DNA from: Maniola hyperantus
Lineage: Eukaryota; Arthropoda; Insecta; Lepidoptera; Nymphalidae
Assembly (NCBI RefSeq): GCF_902806685.2
Contig: NC_048538.1
Coordinates: 1,178,001-1,242,000, forward strand
Reading direction: 5' to 3'
Length of the DNA stretch: 64,000 nt
Part shown: in pieces, positions 20,824 to 31,470 of the stretch
How the letters are laid out: each line of letters starts with the position of its first letter
Position numbering within the stretch: the stretch's first letter is position 1
Program-made: the position numbers and the translations under genes
Notes under the pieces: model-generated
What the model saw: the letters and a program-made list of their open reading frames with translations, nothing else
Told to the model about the DNA's origin: nothing
Database searches by the model: none

Positions 20824-20968
20824 TTAGTCAGCAAGAAAGAGGGTAGTTCGTTACTGCCCTTGACAGCTCAAACTTCATCTCTCGCAGCACCGCAGTCCCG
20901 TCGTGACCACGACCTCAATTGGGTTGAAATATCGACAAATAAAAACAAAAATTAATCGTGGTATATGC
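20824..20968. mobile_element. right half of the foldback element
   Basis: Repeats the loop block CAAGAAAGAGGGTAGTTCG and the right arm (TTGAAATATCGACAAATAA...CGTGGTAT) of the element at 14936-15110, with about 55 extra bases between them. The outward sequence (ATGCCCGTTATGCATTAAAA) mirrors the sequence left of 14957. Confidence 0.65.
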
Positions 20969-21423
20969 CCGTTATGCATTAAAATATTTATAAACATTAA
21001 AATATTAGATAACAAATAACAACTAACACTAATCAACATATTGTTTTTATATGGGTCCCAGACCTGAAATAAAATGATTTTATTTTATTTTATATTTTAT
21101 TTATAACTATTAATAGTATTCTGTGCTAATAGGTATAGGTATGCATACCATTAAGTCACGTTCTAAATTTATCTTCTTCTTATCATTTTGATTGACACTT
21201 TATAACAGGCTAAATATAATAAATTATGTCTAATTGATTGAGTAATCTTTAATTGATAAAGTAGTAATTATAATTAAATAGATATCGTTAATTGTTATAA
21301 TTACTGGTTACCTTTGATATTACAGTTTTAGCAGAAAAATAATGCTACGTAAGATCTAAGTTTTAATTAGTTTTTAATTTGGTTTTAGGATTCTGTTTTT
21401 ATTTCAAAATAGGCTTGCGCTTG
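20969..21423. other. no gene; short LINE-tail-like run
   Basis: A (TTTTA)n run near 21078-21110 resembles a reversed LINE tail. The rest is AT-rich without recognised features. Confidence 0.4.
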
Positions 21424-21625
21424 ATAAAAATCATCACTGGTTTATTGGTTTGTTGGTTTGTCCTTCAATCACGTCACGACGGAGTAACGGATCGACGTGA
21501 TTTTTGGCATGGGTATAGTTAAAGACCTGGAGAGTGACATCGGCTACATTTTATCTCGGAAAATCAGTTTCGACGGGAATTTTAAAAACCTAAATCCAGC
21601 GAACAAAGTTACAGGCATCATCTAA
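21424..21625 (+). mobile_element. Helitron-like fragment
   Basis: Carries TTCAATCACGTCACGACGGA, GACCTGGAGAGTGACAT and a decayed hairpin end with TCTAATCTAA in place of CTAG. Confidence 0.55.
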
Positions 21626-21653
21626 TCTAAATCTGAATAATTAATAACGAAAA

Positions 21654-21810
21654 GGTGACTGACTCACTGACTGACTGACTGAAAGTCGGGCTGTAATTTG
21701 GCATGCAGTTAGCTATTATGACGTAGACATCCGCTACGAAAGGATTTTAGAATATTCAACCCCTAAGGGGGTAAAATTGGGGGTTGAAAGTGTAGTCCAC
21801 GTTATTTATA
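21654..21810 (+). mobile_element. Helitron-like fragment with (GACT)n
   Basis: Begins GGTGACTGACTCACTGACTG and continues through AACCCCTAAGGGGGTAAAAT to GTAGTCCACG. It stops before the CTAG end. Confidence 0.55.
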
Positions 21811-22069
21811 TTTCGTAAGCTATGGCAAATATTATATTATTTGACTCACCAAAGCAAATATTGAAAGTTTAGCAATAACTAAAGTTCCGTGATAAATATC
21901 TATGATAACCAGAATATTATGGCAAAACTGTCACCCGTGTTATCAGCTGACACTCGGGATTACCTACCATCTGCCGATTGATTGATCAGCAGATAAACTT
22001 GACGTCGATGTTTGAGTGATCATGAGCACTGATAACTACCTACTGCGAACCTCGATAAAAGCTCTCTCA

Positions 22070-22524
22070 AAAAAAACCGGCCAAGTGCGAGTCAGACTCG
22101 CGCACTGAGGGCTCCGTACTACAATCGTACTTTATCGACATTTGGCACGATAAATCAAAAACTATTATGCCTAAAAATTAATAAAAATCTGTTTTAGAAT
22201 GTAGAAGTAAAGCCCTTTCATATGATAGTTGATACCCCACTTGGTATAGTAATTTTACTTTGAAAGTTGAAAATAGCAATATTTGTTCATGAACACAATA
22301 TTTTAATTTTCTTGCGATGTAACCACAAATTCAGATTTTTCCCCTCATGTCTGTTATAAGACCTACCTTCCTATCTAATTTCATGATTCTATGTCAACGG
22401 AAAGTAGGTACTAGGTACCCTATAGGTTCCTTGATAGACAGCCAGACAGACAGACACACAGACAGACAACAAAGTGATCCTATAAGGGTTCCGTTTTTCC
22501 TTTTGACGTACGGAACCCTAAAAA
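22070..22524 (+). mobile_element. interspersed repeat D, full length
   Basis: Runs from AAAACCGGCCAAGTGCGAGT through a body with ATATGATAGTTGATACCCC and a (CAGA)n run to TACGGAACCCTAAAA. Other long copies: 28803-29250 (-), 52451-52860 (-), 53489-53910 (+), and a scrambled one in 23545-24170. Non-coding, mobile by copy number; class not identified. Confidence 0.75.
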
Positions 22525-22599
22525 GTTGGTCAAGTGTGTGTTGGAACACGCATAAGGTAGGTTCCGTAGTAGCCATGATAGTCGCTAAAAATGAAACGC

Positions 22600-22735
22600 T
22601 AAGATCTGAGTTTGTTGTGGGCTTCTTCTCAGACTAGAGCGCGTTTGGAACCCTCGTAACTTTACGTACTTAATCAACTATCAACTAATCATTATCTTAC
22701 AAATTCAACAATTGACTATCAAAAAGTATCCTACC
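22600..22735 (+). repeat. LINE 3' end fragment
   Basis: Contains TGAGTTTGTTGTGGGCTTCT and CGCGTTTGGAACCCTCGTAA, matching the 3'UTR block at 3540-3600. Confidence 0.6.
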
Positions 22736-22739
22736 TACC

Positions 22740-22912
22740 TACAATACGCGCCAGAAAGTAATGTACATCGACCTTTAGAAGAAGATAGCAGATTTCTAGA
22801 GCATTGTCTCTGTCGTTGAGACCGACAAAACGTCATATAGGTATGAGTGCAGAAACAACGCTCTACAAAGCCGAAATGGCATTCTAAAGGCATGCACATT
22901 TTTGCTGACTGA
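22740..22912. repeat. repeat J (GTCTCTGTCGTTGAGACCGAC)
   Basis: Same blocks as 38320-38580: a start of type ACGCGCC.AAAGT, the core CATTGTCTCTGTCGTTGAG and the end GGCATTCTAAAGGC. Confidence 0.6.
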
Positions 22913-22929
22913 CAGACTGCAAATACTTT

Positions 22930-23130
22930 TTTAAACATGGCATAATATTGTATATCAAATCTGTGAAAAGAGCAACCGCCGAGTTTCTTGCTGGTTCTTC
23001 TTGATAGGAAAGGCATTCCGAACCAGTGATAGATAGATTTATTATTACTTTGTAACTACAATTTTTGGTACATGAATAATAAAAATAAAAATAAATAAAT
23101 AAATAGATGCATTTGACGATTCAAAAGCAC
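22930..23130 (+). repeat. LINE 3' end with (AATAAA)n tail
   Basis: GAAAAGAGCAACCGCCGAGT and TTGCTGGTTCTTCTTG followed by AT-rich sequence and an (AATAAA)n tail. The same block occurs inverted at 23605-23770. Confidence 0.65.
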
Positions 23131-23544
23131 TTGTAAAAGTTTAATTGAACAAAAAAAAAATTTTTTTTTTACTTGATATAATTCTATTGGAGAGCGCACC
23201 ACCACAGATGGTCGATTTACTATGAAAGTTAAAATGAATGTCACTATAGATTTCTTATTAAACTCAACCAAAAATTCTTTAGTGACGTACTATCAAGATT
23301 AATTGTATTGTGCGTCCGTTAACACTTGGGCAATCGGATGAACTTTTATTTTTTTATTCTTTTAATTTGATTCGCCGACCCGCGCTTGCGCTGCGGCGAT
23401 AGTTTTGCCGTTATCTACCCACAATCACTCTTTCACTTGTTGATTACCGTTTTAAAGAAATTTGACAAATTCATTTCAAATCTTTAAATGGGCTCAATGG
23501 TCTCAATGATATTTCGGGCTCCATAATTGCTGCTACATCATGCT

Positions 23545-24170
23545 ACCATGATTCTAGGTCTCGTTGACCTAGAATCATGAAATTTGGCAAATTGTGGTCA
23601 TAGAATAGAATAGAATATATCTTTATTCAAGTAGACTTATTACAAGTGCTTTTGAATCGTTAACTAGTTTAATTAACCACTGGTTCAGAATGCCGTTCCT
23701 ACCGAGAAGTACCAGCAAGAAACTCGGCGGTTGCTCTTTTCAAGTGATCAATTTACAATATATGTATACATCATGAACTAGTAATCAGCGTTTTAAATTT
23801 TCAAAGTAAGATAACTATACCAAGTTGGGTATCATATGAAAGGGCTTCAGTTGTACATTCTAAAACTGATTTTAATTTATTTTTATGCATCATAGTTTTT
23901 GATTTATCGTGCAAAATGTCGAAATAATACGACTGTATTTGAATCTGAAAACCGTGAATTTGTGGTTACATCACACAAAAAAAATTGTGTTCATGAACTA
24001 ATAATTAGTATTTTTTTTACAATTTCCGAAGTAAGATCAAGTGAGGGATATTTTTATTTATTTTTATGCATCATAGTTTTTGAATCCCTATCTTGCAAAA
24101 TGTCGAAAAAATACGACTGTAGTACGGAAACCTCATTGCGCGAGCCTGACTCGCACTTGGCCGGTTTTTT
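23545..24170 (-). repeat. repeat D copy, rearranged, with nested LINE tail
   Basis: Repeat D on the minus strand, starting with the GTTGACCTAGAATCATGAAA block and ending GGCCGGTTTTTT. It is interrupted by a reversed LINE 3' end (about 23605-23770) and holds a partial internal duplication (TCGAAATAATACGACTGTAT near 23920 and again near 24100). Confidence 0.65.
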
Positions 24171-24448
24171 TACTATATAATGTAAGTACTTATAGTTATC
24201 ATAATAATCACAATATACCTAAGTGTATTTCTAATTGTAGATACGATAAGAAGTCCAATGTGTGTAGAAATATCGGTGTTATCGATTTAACGAAATTATG
24301 TCAGTTGATAACCAAGTTTGAATAATTGCTGCGGCTCGGTGACTAACACAATAATCAATCAATCATTAATCATTCTGTTTGCGCAACCGTATGTCCGCGG
24401 TGGCCCCATTTTACTATTTTTATTGAATTTAACTAGGTAAGCTTGTTA
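24171..24448. other. no feature recognised
   Basis: AT-rich sequence without a supported gene or repeat. Confidence 0.4.
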
Positions 24449-24449
24449 G

Positions 24450-24605
24450 AGCCTCGATAGCTCAACGGGAGCGGACTGAAAACCGAAAGGCCGCCGGTTC
24501 AAACCCCACCCATTGCACTATTGTCGTACCTACTCCTAGCACAAGCTTTACGCTTAATTGGAGGGGAAAGGGGAATATTATTGAGCATGATACACTTGGC
24601 TCGTA
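24450..24605 (+). mobile_element. tRNA-Phe-like SINE, family B
   Basis: Starts with a tRNA-like head: A box ATAGCTCAACGGG, an anticodon-region GGACTGAAAACC and a B box GGTTCAAACCC. The anticodon arm resembles tRNA-Phe (GAA). A body of about 80 bp ends GGGGAATATT. Copies at 33653-33822 (-), 38140-38319 (-), 58880-59055 (+) and 59083-59260 (+). The intact boxes are what a SINE promoter needs; folding into a true tRNA is poor. Confidence 0.75.
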
Positions 24606-25225
24606 TTCTTTTTAAGAAAAAAAAGCTTATATTATGTGAATTTATGATAGCTAAAGAATAAAGGCTGAAGATGATAGATAGGTAAAGACGTTCGCTTCCT
24701 TTCGTGAGGTTTGGGATTCGATCCCTCTAATTTTTCATACATAACTGTGTTTTACTTTTACTTTGCATCGATATAAATGTCAAGATAATAATGTTCAAGC
24801 GAACAAAATTTTTCACGGTTTAAAAACCAAATAAATCAGCGCCACCTCTTAGATACTTACTAATGAACGACCCGTTTGAAATCCAGACGTCACTGAAGTT
24901 GCATTGGTGCATAAGCCAAAAACCAATGAGTCGGTGCTATTTTGTTTGTTCAATAACCCTGTCCATACGAAGTAATATATATAAGTCAATGCCTATAAAT
25001 TAATCAAGTTAAAAGCCATCAATCTCCGCATATCAAGTTTCTAATACCAAGTCAAACGTTCGCTTGACCAAAAAATCCACGAGCTGTAAAACCAAAACCA
25101 AAAAAAAGTGAATCAAGACCGACTTTCGCTCCGATTATGAACTTATGAAGTTATCATACAAAGAGACTAAGCTAAAATGTAGAGCGGGCAATTGCCATAT
25201 TTTCGTATCAAAAAACCGTGAATGA
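24606..25225. other. no gene recognised
   Basis: AT-rich sequence with no supported feature. The LINE that follows is cut at its 5' end at about 25225. Confidence 0.4.
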
Positions 25226-25228
25226 ACC

Positions 25229-26482
25229 GTGGTGGTACCAATCGTGAAAAATAAAACTGGGGACATCTGTGACAAGTCTAACTACAGGCCGATTTCCCTT
25301 GCTACAGTTGTTGCTAAAGTACTTGACGGTTTGCTTAATACACAATTGGATACGTTCATTAAGCTGCATGACAACCAGTTTGGTTTCAGACCTGGTTTAT
25401 CTACAGAGTCAGCCATATTGTGTCTTAAGCAAACTGTCCGGTACTATACGGAAAAACGTACCCCCGTCTACGCATGTTTTCTCGATCTATCCAAGGCATT
25501 TGACCTGGTGAATTACGACATCCTGTGGCAAAAACTGAAAGATACTGGAATGCCCGATGAAATTAACAGGATCTTCAAATTTTGGTATGAAAACCAGGTC
25601 AATGTCGTGCGATGGTCGGAAAGCTTTTCTAGGCCTTATAGGTTGGAGTGTGGCGTGAGGCAGGGGGGCTTAACCTCGCCTAAGCTTTTCAACCTCTACG
25701 TCAATGCGCTGATAGAGGCACTTAGCAGTACGCGTGTCGGATGTCATATTGATGGAGCGTGTCTCAATAACATTAGTTATGCAGACGACATGGTGTTGCT
25801 GAGTGCGTCTGTCTGTGGTATCACGAAACTGTTGGGCATTTGTGAGACCTATGCCCACAGTCACGGCTTGACCTACAATGTTAAGAAGAGTGAATGCATG
25901 GTCTTTCAGGCCAGGGGAAAAACACTTCCTCCCACTGTACCACCTATAAAGCTGTATGAGACTCCACTAAAGAGAGTGGAGCAGTTTAAATACCTGGGGC
26001 ATGTTATATCCTCTAACCTGAAAGACGATGCAGATATAGAGAGAGAACGCAGGGCGTTGTCTGTTAGGGCGAACATGATCGTCCGCAGGTTTGCTCGTTG
26101 TTCTGTAGCCGTCAAAATCACTCTTTTCAGAGCATATTGCACCTCCTTCTACACGAGCAGCCTGTGGATCGATTACACGCAAAAGCAGTACAATGCCCTG
26201 CGTGTACAATATAATAATGCATTCAGGATGCTGATGGGGCTGCCCAGATTCTGCAGCGCGTCAGGGATGTTTGCCGAGGCGCATGTAGACTGTTTTTATA
26301 CTACTATGCGAAAGCGGTGCACATCCCTGTTGCGTAGAGTCCGGTCCAGCCCCAACGGCCTCCTGAAGGTATTTTCTGACAGGACCGACTGCCAGTACTT
26401 GAATCACTGTTGTATGATTCACGTGCTGGCAAATCGATCCTGTCCTAATTTAAATAGTTATAGATTTTTTACTAACAAATAG
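25229..26482 (+). pseudogene. 5'-truncated LINE reverse transcriptase (CR1/Jockey-type)
   Basis: An uninterrupted 417-codon frame with a stop (TGA) just upstream at the truncation point, so there is no genuine start. Visible RT motifs: NYRPISLATVVAKVL near residues 17-31, motif A FLDLSKAFD (catalytic Asp86), GVRQGGLTSPKLFNLYVNAL, and the catalytic YADD box (Tyr184-Asp187). The C-terminal part keeps the LINE 'thumb'-like region and a Cys-rich end. The endonuclease and the N-terminal ORF are missing. It would have reverse-transcribed its own RNA at a nicked target. The reading frame is intact, suggesting a fairly recent insertion. The clade is judged by eye only. Confidence 0.85.
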
Positions 26483-26622
26483 GTTTAAGTTTCGTGTAAT
26501 TACTAACACTAATATTAATAATTACTAACAATTAGGTTTAAGTTTCGTGTAATTACTAACACCAATATGATCCTTGTTGGTCGAAATAAAAACATTTTAT
26601 TTATTTATTTTTATTTAAAAAA
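26483..26622 (+). repeat. LINE 3'UTR with internal duplication and A-rich tail
   Basis: After the RT stop, a block of about 50 bp (TTTAAGTTTCGTGTAATTAC) occurs twice in tandem, followed by ATAAAAACATTTTATTTATT. This marks the 3' end of the LINE copy. Confidence 0.7.
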
Positions 26623-26649
26623 ATGATGTAACGTTTTTGTCTTTGAAGG

Positions 26650-26885
26650 AAAGTCATTAAGATCCAGCCAGTTGCAAAGTCAAAGTCAAATCACAAATCA
26701 TTTATTCAAATTGGGTAGGTATCATCAGTGTACACTTTTTGATGGTCAGTTGTTGAATTTGTAAGATGTAATGGTTATAATTAATTATATAAACTTAAAA
26801 CTAAAGCCACCAGGGTTCCGAATACGTTCTAAATGCACCCAAGTCTAAGTCCACAACAAACTCAGTCTTCTGATTCAGTTGACCA
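26650..26885 (-). repeat. LINE 3' end, reverse orientation
   Basis: Starts with CAAAGTCAAAGTCAAAT, the reverse of the (TTTGAC)n tail, and continues into the 3'UTR block with GTCCACAACAAACTCAG. Confidence 0.65.
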
Positions 26886-27429
26886 TTCCAAATCGTTTTG
26901 TTGAAATTTATTTTAATTTAAAACGATTCTTATGTATTCTATTCTAGCGATTGATAAGATTTTATGGCAGGTTAAGTGATAGGTTTGATAAAATAAAAAA
27001 ATAAAATAAAAAATAATATAAAAATCCATTTATTTTAGGTATCTTCTTCACTCTGGGCTGGTTTCCGCACTTAAACGTTTCCGTCTGTTGTGCGTTTATT
27101 TTTAGGTATTTAACGTTGCATTTTAATGATTGTTGACACAAGAAATATTGAAGTTTCACATCTAACAGTACACACTACATTTTATTCTGAGCATTCGGTC
27201 CATACCTACTATTATTAATAAGTTATTGCTATTTTTATGACTGATATACAAATAAAAATCGTATTCTGAGACTTCGGAATAGACGATTTGACATAAGCGT
27301 ATGTAGCCAATTGGCAAATTTATTTGGCTTATGACTTTTACCGCTTTTTCCTATCTATTACACATTCAAAATTCTTAAATGTCTTCGTAATCACCCGAAA
27401 ACAGTTGAACAATTTTTTTTTCTTTTGAA
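26886..27429. other. no feature recognised
   Basis: AT-rich; one (AAATA)n patch near 26990-27030. Confidence 0.4.
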
Positions 27430-27589
27430 ATTGGAGAGCGTTCAAAAACGCGGCGCCACGGTGGCCCGCGCGGTCCGTGGTCCGCTCATTTCACTGCCCA
27501 ATGGCTCGTGAACCACGTTTCTGCACGTTAATTGATTAAAACGCAGTGTGTCAATCCGCCGGACGAAGCTCGAAGGGATCGCGCAAACG

Positions 27590-27725
27590 CATCGATTTTG
27601 GGCGTGCGTACGTTCATTAATGTTTGGCGTACGTACCTCCCTGGTGTAGGAGACTGTCTAGTACGCGACAGGTCGGGATGGCAATCGGGGTATAAGACGG
27701 GGGACGCCCGCAAACCCGCACGTCT
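27590..27725. repeat. GC-rich repeat with half of a foldback element
   Basis: Contains GCGACAGGTCGGGATGGC and GACGCCCGCAAACCCGCACG, the left arm of the foldback element that is complete at 58108-58263 and half-present at 52268-52360. Confidence 0.55.
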
Positions 27726-27940
27726 TGAAGCTGAAGTGGCAATGGGCAGAGCACATAGTACGTAAAACCGATAGACTTTGGGGTCTCAAGGTGCTGGAAT
27801 GGCGACCTCAGGTGGACAGACGACATCAGACGAGTCGCAGGGAGCCGCTGGACCGTGGCGTGTGGAAGTCCCTACGTACAAGAGACCTACGTCCAGCAGT
27901 GGACGTCTATCGGTTGATGATGATGATGAACTGCCGTCAT
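27716..27940 (+). pseudogene. RTE-type LINE C-terminal remnant with (GATGAT)n end
   Basis: Conceptual reading gives LKWQWAEHIVRKTDR and, after frame changes, a stretch ending in the landmark GACGTCTATCGGTTGATGATG. This is the extreme 3' end of an RTE-like non-LTR element, whose copies end in short GATGAT repeats. A related remnant is at 56500-56800. Confidence 0.6.
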
Positions 27941-28425
27941 GCGTCGCTGTTGTGACGCAAGCTTAAAGATGCGCTGGGCCGGGTTAAACCACCCCGGGCG
28001 ATCTAGTGCAGGAAGAGCTCATGGCTCCTGTCTGCGCAGTCTGCCTCTGAACGCTCTCTACAGTCTAATTTAAAACACGCGTGACGACAGCAGCACGGGA
28101 AGAAATTACACTGAACACGTGACTGCAGCACGCACGCACGCTGCAGCACGTAACTGCATTACGGCAACAACGTCCGGGAAATTTTGAATGTAAGAAACGT
28201 CACAGTGATGGCATCAACATGGTCCGTGAACGAGCAACTGCCTTCATTCGTCGCTATTGTGTACGCAAGCTTAAAGATGCGCTGGGCCGGGTTAAACCGC
28301 CCCGGGCGATCTAGTGCAGTGCCAGAATCGAATGAACCAGCTCGGTTCACATCAAAGGAACCGCTCATAGCTCCTGTCTGCCTTTGAACGCTCTCTAAAG
28401 TCTAATTTAAATGACGCGTGGCGCT
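27925..28425. repeat. direct duplication of a GC-rich block
   Basis: CAAGCTTAAAGATGCGCTGG...CCCCGGGCGATCTAGTGCAG occurs at about 27959 and again at about 28265; both are followed by CTCCTGTCTGC and AACGCTCTCTA. The unit is about 160-190 bp with an offset of about 306 bp. No coding support. Confidence 0.7.
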
Positions 28426-28486
28426 ATCGTGATGCTTTTGAATTATGGCACGCGTTGTGCCTAACGATAGACACAGTCTAGCTAGC

Positions 28487-28645
28487 GTACAGATTAGATA
28501 TCATGCTACTTGTAGGGTCAAAGGCAGAGGGGAGAGGAAGAGATGGGCAACACGTCCCGTATCAATTGGATAACGGAATGATAGGGTTAAACCTGAGCAA
28601 GCGATTCTGAAAACAAACTTGAACCAAATAGGGTCTTGGACTGTA
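28487..28645 (+). repeat. left arm of a 159-bp dispersed inverted repeat
   Basis: GTACAGATTAGATATCATGC...AGGGTCTTGGACTGTACTAAT matches, in reverse complement, 30682-30840. Related short pieces occur near 62340-62400. Confidence 0.75.
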
Positions 28646-28755
28646 CTAATAAAATGAAGTAATTTTTGTATAGCGGTAGTTTATGGGTCTAGAATTCATT
28701 ATTAATTATTATTTTTCATTTTTACAAATACCTACACTTACTAAGGACTTAAGGT

Positions 28756-29374
28756 TGGTCCTTCAATCACGTCGCAACGGAGCAACGGATCGACGTGATT
28801 TTTAGGGTCCCGTACCTCAAAAGGAAAAACGGAACCCTAATAGGATCACTTTGTTGTCTGTCAGTCTGTCTGTCTGTCTGTCCATCTGTCTGTCAAGAAA
28901 CCTACAGGGTACTTCCCGTTGACCTAGAATCATGAAATTTGGCAGGTAGGTAGATCTTATAGCTGACATTTGGGGAAAAATCTGAAAACCGTGAATTTAG
29001 GGTTAGATCACACAAAAAAAAAAATTGTGGTCATGAACTAATAATTAGTATTTTCAACTTTCGAAGTGAGTGACTATATCAAGTGGGGTATCATATGAAA
29101 GGTCTTCACCTGTACATTCTAAAACTGATTTTTATTTATTTTTATGCTATATTTATTAAGTTTTTGAATTATCGTGCAAAATGTCGAAAAAATACGACTG
29201 TAGTACGGAACCCTCATTGCGCGAGCCTGACTCGCACTTGGCCGGTTTTTGCATGGATATAGTTAAAGACCTGGAAAGTGACATAGGCTACTTTTTAACC
29301 TGGAAAATCAAAGAGTTCCCATGGGATTTTTAAAAAACCTAATTCCACGCGTAACGAAGTCGCGGGTATCAGCT
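28756..29374 (+). mobile_element. Helitron-like element split by a nested repeat D
   Basis: Left part 28756-28802 (CTTCAATCACGTCGCAACGG...GTGATTTTT) continues at 29250 (GCATGGATATAGTTAAAGAC) and ends CGAAGTCGCGGGTATCAGCTAG. The interruption, 28803-29249, is a minus-strand repeat D, so D inserted after the Helitron. Confidence 0.7.
28803..29249 (-). mobile_element. interspersed repeat D nested in a Helitron-like element
   Basis: From AGGGTCCCGTACCTCAAAAG to TCGCACTTGGCCGGTTTTT. Both junctions fall in T runs, so an exact target duplication cannot be told. Confidence 0.75.
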
Positions 29375-29577
29375 AGTTGATAATATTATTATGGGTATTA
29401 AATAAATAATAAATAAAATAAAAATCTTTTTTATTCGTATAAACTTTTACAAGTACTTACGAATAGTCGGATGCATCTACCACTATCTATCACATCTATT
29501 ACCCAGGGACCATTAACTTGTTGTTGTTCTGTTGTTGAATATAGTTTTAAATTAATTGGTATTGTGGCTAATTCCAT

Positions 29578-29711
29578 TGTACACAATCTCTAAACTAAAC
29601 TAAAATGTCACTCCTAAATCTATTGCTATCCCTTATGTAATGTTGCTTGCGGAAAAGGATGGAACTAGATTTAGGCCTGTTAGTTTAGTTTAGTTTAGAG
29701 ATTGCGTACAA
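29578..29711. mobile_element. MITE F, palindromic ends TTGTACACAATCTC
   Basis: About 134 bp with imperfect terminal inverted repeats: TTGTACACAATCTCTAAACT at the left, and its near-complement (TTTAGAGATTGCGTACAA) at the right. A second copy lies at 52031-52163. Confidence 0.75.
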
Positions 29712-29837
29712 GAGAATCGGCCCCTACGTAGTATTATTGTTAATAGTTGATAGTTTATGATTCCGTGGCATCACCCGGCAAGCTGAAAATCAGCGCTGTA
29801 CCTACTATGTTCTTGTGCATTAAGGCATACAGCATAT

Positions 29838-30240
29838 CAAATCAAATCAAATCAAATCATTTATTTGCACGATTGCAGGTACAATGATGGTGTTACAGTG
29901 GTTTATTTACAGCTACAATCCGCCATACAGTAGGCATGCAAAATTTATTTTCTTATTATCTATTATTAATAAGCTATTTTTTTTACTTTTTTTTTTAGAA
30001 TTATAATGTTCAACAGTCACATATCACATAATATCACATGTCACATAATAATTATCTACCTGTAATATATTAACCAAGAAATAATTTAAAAAAAATAGTC
30101 AATATAATAAAATCACATCAAGTCAACTCTAATTAAAATACCTTAAGATTACTATTATTATTACTACATAATTATAAATTAAATATTTTATTCCTTGTAT
30201 TCAAAAAATTCTTTAACGGAATAATTCTGAGCTGGGACCC
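29838..30240 (-). repeat. LINE 3' end, reverse, (AAATC)n tail
   Basis: Starts with ATCAAATCAAATCAAATCAA, followed by TTTATTTGCACGATTGCAGG and an AT-rich 3'UTR-like region. Typical form of a reversed LINE copy. Confidence 0.45.
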
Positions 30241-30622
30241 TTTTTCGGGTTGTGACATCCTACATGACAGTTTGTTCCGGCGCTTCTCTTGCTTGAAGCA
30301 CGTTGGGCTTACGCTCAGGTGGAAGAAGCGCCGAAATAACCAGGTCTCAGTTGCAAGATGTGATGTGAGGCACAGTTTGTAAAATAAACATCTTTTCTTT
30401 CTTTCTTGTTTTGTAGTCCAACTGAAGTTGTATGATTGCTAGACAGTGTGTTGGTACCTGTAACAGTCATCTGTCGGACTTGCTGCCCGACAATCGGCAT
30501 CGTATCCCGCCATCGGGCGAAACCATGTAATACGCTCGTACTTAATCAGATGAATGTCTGTGGCCAATTGGAAAACAGTGATCAAGGCAGTGGTCCGACC
30601 GCCGACGATGAACGAGAAACAA

Positions 30623-30668
30623 GTAGAACTAGAAATAATTGAACATGTTCAATTCTTTCTAGTTCTAC
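30623..30668. repeat. short nested palindrome
   Basis: Arms GTAGAACTAGAAA and TTTCTAGTTCTAC around the perfect 18-bp palindrome AATTGAACATGTTCAATT. The left arm plus the 18-bp core recurs around 30880-30912 without the right arm. Confidence 0.8.
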
Positions 30669-30681
30669 TCGTTTCTACTAA

Positions 30682-30840
30682 TACAGTCCAAGACCCTATT
30701 TGGTTCAAGTTTGTTTTCAGAACCGCTTGCTCAGGTTTAACCCTATCATTCCGTTATTCAATTGATACGGGACGTGTTGCCCACCTCTTCCTCTACCCTC
30801 TGCCTTTGACCCTACAAGTAGCATGATATCTAATCTGTAC
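30682..30840 (-). repeat. right arm of the 159-bp inverted repeat
   Basis: Reverse complement of 28487-28645 with few changes. Confidence 0.75.
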
Positions 30841-30910
30841 GCATGCATGTAGCATGATATCTAAGATGAACGAGAAACGAGTAGAACTAGAAATAATTGA
30901 ACATGTTCAA

Positions 30911-31470
30911 TTCCATTCGCAGCGATTTTACTCGCGGCGAGTAATTTTTAATCGCAGCGAGTAGCATGTCACACCTCGCGAATTTACTCGCGGCGATTAC
31001 ATTCGCAACGAGTAGTCGCTCCGTGTGGCTTAAGCTTTAAACGAGTTGCCGATCAACGAGAAGCGAGTGTGTAGTTTCGATAGTTTTGTCGCCGGGGTAC
31101 AAGCGAGTGTGCAAGTGCGATGAGCGATTACTCGCCCCATTCGCTCGCGGTCGCTCAGTCCTGTGCAAACTTGCGCGCGAGTTTTTTTTTTTTTTTTTTT
31201 ATTCATTATAGGCAAACGCTTGACCGCAATCACACCTGATGGAAAGTGATGATACGGCCTAAGATGGGACGCGTTTACCTAGAAGATGCCTATTCACTCT
31301 TGTTTTAAAGATACCCGGGTTGTAGTTACACGTGTTCAAGCGAGCGAGCATCGCTGAACGAATAATTATCGCTGAGCAAGTTTATTTTTGAAAGCTCGTC
31401 GCTCAGCGACAAAACTAGTAAAGCGAGTCGTCGCCGGCAGTGTGAACAGTCAGAGAACAACTTTTGATAA
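30911..31470. repeat. cluster of GCGAGT-like short motifs, split by a SINE
   Basis: TTACTCGCGGCGAGTAA-type motifs recur in both orientations from 30911 to 31182 and again from 31330 to 31470. The two parts are separated by an oligo-T-headed retroposon at 31183-31320. Degenerate, CpG-rich and unlike its AT-rich surroundings; family unknown. Confidence 0.6.
31183..31320 (-). mobile_element. SINE/LINE 3' end related to SINE A tail
   Basis: Oligo-T run, then ATAGGCAAACGCTTGACCGC and CACACCTGATGGAAAGTGAT. A copy without the T run lies at 32819-32920. The second half is similar to the tail half of SINE A (CACCTGGTGGTAAGTGATGA), suggesting a shared LINE partner. Confidence 0.6.

Noticed and set aside
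24450..24530. A tRNA-Phe gene
   Set aside because: The boxes match, but the acceptor stem does not pair well, and the same sequence with a common body occurs five times, so it is a SINE head.
25269..26209. Short frames overlapping the LINE reverse transcriptase on both strands
   Set aside because: Shadows of the RT frame.
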